The position numbers were made by a program, and so were the translations under genes. A stretch of DNA of 64,000 nucleotides from Candidatus Zixiibacteriota bacterium. Its GTDB lineage: Bacteria > RBG-13-66-14 > B26-G2 > WVWN01. The notes beneath the pieces are model-generated. The model made no database searches and was not told the DNA's origin. It saw only the letters and a list, made by a program, of their open reading frames with translations. Positions 61,468 to 64,000 of this stretch are shown here, in pieces; positions within the stretch are counted from its first letter, which is position 1; each line of letters opens with the position of its first letter. Location: positions 1-64,000 of the forward strand of contig JAUWLW010000005.1 in the NCBI GenBank assembly GCA_030613505.1, read 5' to 3'.

Positions 61468-62121
61468 CTATGTTACGTAATCCAAAACGATAACGCGCGG
61501 GTTCGCCAGGTCCGCCGCCGTTATCTCGACCTCCGCGGCGCCGGGGCGTTCCACGTTCGCCTTCCCGGCCACGAAGTCGTCCACCGTCGCCAGCGGAAAG
61601 CCGCACGCGTCCGTCTTGTAGTGCATGGGGATTATTACTTTGGCCTTAAGCTGCTCGGCCACCTTGGTCGCCGTCGCGGCGTCGATGGTGAAGAAGCCGC
61701 CCACCGGCGTGAGCAGAACGTCTACCGGCCCGATAACCTCGAGCTGCTCGTCGGTAAGCACGTGGCCCAGGTCGCCCAGAAACGCGACCTTCATGCCGTC
61801 CGCCTCGAACGTGAAGACGGTGTTCTCGCCGCGCTCGCTGCCGCGGCTCTCGTCGTGGTAGGTATGCGTGCCGACGAACGTGATCCCCTTGACCTTGTGT
61901 TCGCCCGGGCCGCGCACTACGACCGGCGTACCGCTGAGGTCGCCCGCGCCGGCGTGGTCGTCGTGGTCGTGCGACTGCAGCACGACGTCGTACGCGTCGC
62001 CGATGGCGCCGTAGCCGATGGCGCCGTCGTACGAGCCCGGAATGTACGGGTCGGTGCAAATATGTACGCCGTCGGCGGTGGTGATGCCGAAAGCGGAGTG
62101 TCCGTACCATTTAAACTTCAT
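61468..62121 (-). CDS. MBL-fold metal-dependent hydrolase (UlaG/YtkL-like)
   Basis: 217 residues, GGAGG 7 nt before the ATG. Metallo-beta-lactamase fold with FKWYGHSAFGITT, the metal motif LQSHDHDDHAG (H-x-H-x-DH), VGTHTYHDESRG, VAFLGDLGHVLTDEQ and the final VIIPMHYKTDAC. Residue order is that of UPF0173/YtkL-type enzymes of unknown substrate. Likely cytosolic (no signal peptide). Confidence 0.9.
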   Translation of the reverse strand: MKFKWYGHSAFGITTADGVHICTDPYIPGSYDGAIGYGAIGDAYDVVLQSHDHDDHAGAGDLSGTPVVVRGPGEHKVKGITFVGTHTYHDESRGSERGENTVFTFEADGMKVAFLGDLGHVLTDEQLEVIGPVDVLLTPVGGFFTIDAATATKVAEQLKAKVIIPMHYKTDACGFPLATVDDFVAGKANVERPGAAEVEITAADLANPRVIVLDYVT

Positions 62122-62257
62122 CCCGCACCTCCGTTTAACTTTTAACGCTACGAACTCGACCGCGAAATACCCCGGCCGAATTTATCCTACCAATTATCGC
62201 CGCGAGCCGCAAGCGGATATATCCCCGCACGCAACACGCGACAAGCGCTAAGGCCGC

Positions 62258-62779
62258 TCAGCGGATTTCGATCGACCGCTCGATGGCGTCGAAGTAGGGC
62301 CGCGCCGTCTCGCGCTGCGGCTCGTACGCCGCGAAAGTAATGAAGTAATAACGTTCGTCGCCGCGGGCGACGACGGCCCGCGTCCACACGCGCTCGCCGC
62401 CCCGCGTCGCGTAATACTCGAACGCCTTAGCCGGCCGGCCGCCTATCTCGGCGTCCGACGCCCATACGCCGCCCGCCGCGGCAATTTTGCGCTCGAAGGA
62501 CGACGCCACGACCTCGAGCGGCGCCGCGGACCACGCGCCCACTACGCTCACGCCGGCGCCGACGGTCTCCTTTGCCCCCGGCGCCCGCGCCTCCAGGATC
62601 AACGGCTCAACACCCCTGCCGGCCCGGGCCTCCCATTCGCCGGGATATTCCAACTTTATTCCCCACGCCCTATTCTCGAAAGGAACGACATCCCACGCCG
62701 CCGGCGGATTCCCGCCGCACGCCAAGGCCGCGACGACGGCCGCCGCGGCGACGAAAACGCAACAACCATTATTACTCAC
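62258..62779 (-). CDS. Lipoprotein with PsbP/DUF1795-like domain
   Basis: 173 residues, GTG start overlapping the TlpA-like gene by 8 bp. Lipobox LACG with the lipidated Cys at about residue 21. The body has WGIKLEYPGEWEARAGRGVE, EARAPGAKETVGAGVSVVGA, AKAFEYYATRGGERVWTRAV and YYFITFAAYEPQRETARPYF, the PsbP-like alpha-beta-alpha pattern. Partner of the redox protein upstream. Confidence 0.83.
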   Translation of the reverse strand: MSNNGCCVFVAAAAVVAALACGGNPPAAWDVVPFENRAWGIKLEYPGEWEARAGRGVEPLILEARAPGAKETVGAGVSVVGAWSAAPLEVVASSFERKIAAAGGVWASDAEIGGRPAKAFEYYATRGGERVWTRAVVARGDERYYFITFAAYEPQRETARPYFDAIERSIEIR

Positions 62780-63737
62780 GTTCGGATGAAACGAGCCGCT
62801 CGAGCCGTTCCTCGAAGAGGTCCCGTTCGGCGGCGCCGTAGATATGACCCCGCACGACGCCCTTGTCGTCGACGAAATAGGTCTGGGGAATCCCCGGCTT
62901 GGCGCCCATATAGCTATCCGCGGCCTCGCCGTCGTCGAGCAGCACCGGGTAGTTTATGCCGTACTCCTCGGCAAAGGCCGCTACGTCCGTACCCGGCTCA
63001 TCCACCGAGATGCTCAATACCGCGACGTCGCCGGCGTGGTCGCGGGCGAAATTTATAATGTCGGGAATCTCGTACTCGCACGGCGGGCACCACGTCGCCC
63101 AAATATTCAATACGACGGGTTTGCCCTTAAAATCCGCCAGGCGGTATTCCCGGCCGTAGATATCGGTCAACGTAAAAACGGGCGCGGCCTGCCCCGGTTT
63201 GACCGTCATGTTCGCGATTTCTTCTTCGGCCGCCCGCTTCTCGGCCCGCGCGATTAAATCCTGAAACGCCTCGTCGCCCTGCAGCAACGCCAGGTTCTCG
63301 TCGCCGCGGGCGTATCGCACGAAAAGCGGCTCCGCGTCCAGGGTGGCCCGCAAACAGTCGAGCGACTTCCCGGCGTCGCCCAGGCGCGCGTACGAGCACG
63401 CCATATTGTAGAAAACCCCCGGGTACTCGAGGCGCTCCGAGGGTTCGACTTTCCGCAGCGCCTCCTCGTACGCGGCCACCGCCATTTCGTAGTCCGGCTC
63501 CTCGCCCTCCAGAAAAACGCCGCCGAGAGCGAAATACACGTCCGCCGGCGCGAATTTGGCCGAAGCGGCCTCGACTAATCCCTTAAACCGCTCTTCGTCG
63601 CCGGCTCGGTACGCGCCCCGGGCCGCGGCGACTATTTCGTCGAGGGAGGCCGTCGCCAGCTCGAGCTCTTCCTCGGCGCCGAACGCCGCCGCGCCTAACG
63701 CGGCCACCGCCAGGGCGGTAAAAATCACTTTTCTCAT
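62772..63737 (-). CDS. TlpA-like thioredoxin-fold protein with TPR-like N-terminus
   Basis: 321 residues from the ATG at 63737 with AAGGAAGG 4-5 nt upstream. Signal peptide about 1-20. Residues 25-165 contain helical TPR-like repeats (YEMAVAAYEEALRKVEPSER, FYNMACSYARLGDAGKSLDC). Residues 180-321 are a periplasmic thiol-disulfide reductase domain with Cys217-PP-Cys220 in NIWATWCPPCEYE and the cis-Pro in AKPGIPQTYFVDDKG. Might reduce cytochrome or periplasmic disulfides. Confidence 0.92.
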   Translation of the reverse strand: MRKVIFTALAVAALGAAAFGAEEELELATASLDEIVAAARGAYRAGDEERFKGLVEAASAKFAPADVYFALGGVFLEGEEPDYEMAVAAYEEALRKVEPSERLEYPGVFYNMACSYARLGDAGKSLDCLRATLDAEPLFVRYARGDENLALLQGDEAFQDLIARAEKRAAEEEIANMTVKPGQAAPVFTLTDIYGREYRLADFKGKPVVLNIWATWCPPCEYEIPDIINFARDHAGDVAVLSISVDEPGTDVAAFAEEYGINYPVLLDDGEAADSYMGAKPGIPQTYFVDDKGVVRGHIYGAAERDLFEERLERLVSSERE

Positions 63738-63970
63738 TTGGCCTTCCTTTACGTCGCAGAAAGATAACACAACGACGCCCGGGCCGCAAGTACGACCAAG
63801 GCCCGACGCCGACGTAAGCGCCTCCCACCTCTTCAACGCTCGCGGCGGTCCGCTCCCAAAAACGCGATCGACGCGCCCGTACACAAAACGTACGACGACC
63901 AGTTCGTCGCGACATCGCTCGGCCTTATATATAGAATCCTCTAGGCGGAGCGACGGCGGTACCGAAATGG

Positions 63971-64000
63971 AAAAGCGGCGCCGAGCGGAGCCGCCTTTTT
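63971..64000. terminator. Hairpin with T-run at the window's right edge
   Basis: GCGGC/GCCGC arms with a 10-nt loop and a T-run at the edge; AAAA on the other side allows action on both strands. 63738-63970 holds no gene that I can see. Confidence 0.55.

Overview
This is a 64 kb window of a GC-rich bacterial chromosome with dense genes and short gaps. The cell is clearly a diderm (Gram-negative type): there are an Omp85/BamA-like protein, two PorV/UPF0164-like proteins, several small outer-membrane beta-barrels, many lipoproteins, and secreted proteins with C-terminal FlgD-Ig/type-A-sorting-like domains (7116-9833 and 25844-28474). An anaerobic life is suggested by an adenosylcobalamin-dependent class II ribonucleotide reductase, an oxygen-sensitive class I fumarase subunit, selenocysteine use and several radical SAM enzymes. 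Protein style (NHL propellers, gingipain-type C25 peptidase, PorV) fits an FCB-related or candidate-phylum lineage. I cannot place it further from sequence alone.

Layout. 1-2400: two tandem NHL-propeller genes with homologous flanks; one flank carries a stray 5' half of a tRNA-Leu. 2.6-5.5 kb: Hsp20 and Lon. 5.6-11.8 kb (minus): PorV-TPR fusion, large secreted protein, membrane adenylate/guanylate cyclase. 11.9-16.9 kb: SelA divergent from MiaA, a lipoprotein with a C2H2 zinc-finger pattern, an FmdB-type protein, then CoA-binding protein - thioredoxin reductase - two tiny membrane proteins, each with one in-frame UGA. 16.9-24.2 kb (minus): DUF362, DUF1844, homocysteine methyltransferase/MTHFR fusion, a histone-H1-like protein, class II RNR, lipoprotein. 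24.3-28.5 kb: phosphomannomutase/phosphoglucomutase and a gingipain-like peptidase. 28.5-37.3 kb (minus): pyrC-pyrB-pyrR, a radical SAM protein, CDF transporter, topA, dprA. 37.4-41.8 kb: beta-barrel, GT9 glycosyltransferase, two paralogous lipoproteins. 41.7-43.5 kb (minus): rpiB and glyA. 43.7-53.3 kb: an outer-membrane cluster (PorV, NHL, 1149-residue surface protein, Omp85), a degenerate prepilin peptidase and miaB. 53.3-58.1 kb (minus): a compact five-gene group around a radical SAM/SPASM enzyme. 58.2-63.7 kb (minus): acidic protein, beta-barrel, duplicated repeat region, fumarase alpha subunit, MBL-fold hydrolase, lipoprotein and TlpA-like protein.

Two things stand out. First, the pair at 16457-16820 are best read as tandem selenoproteins (C-x4-U and C-x2-U) co-transcribed with a thioredoxin reductase, with selA 3.3 kb away. 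Second, the minus-strand group 53355-58076 looks like a membrane-bound peptide-modification system: a DUF2207-like membrane protein ending in a (Cys-Ala)n tail sits 11 bp upstream of a radical SAM/SPASM protein with a PqqD-like segment, followed by a SAM methyltransferase and a 53-residue membrane protein. MiaA and MiaB (both steps of ms2i6A37 tRNA modification) are both present.
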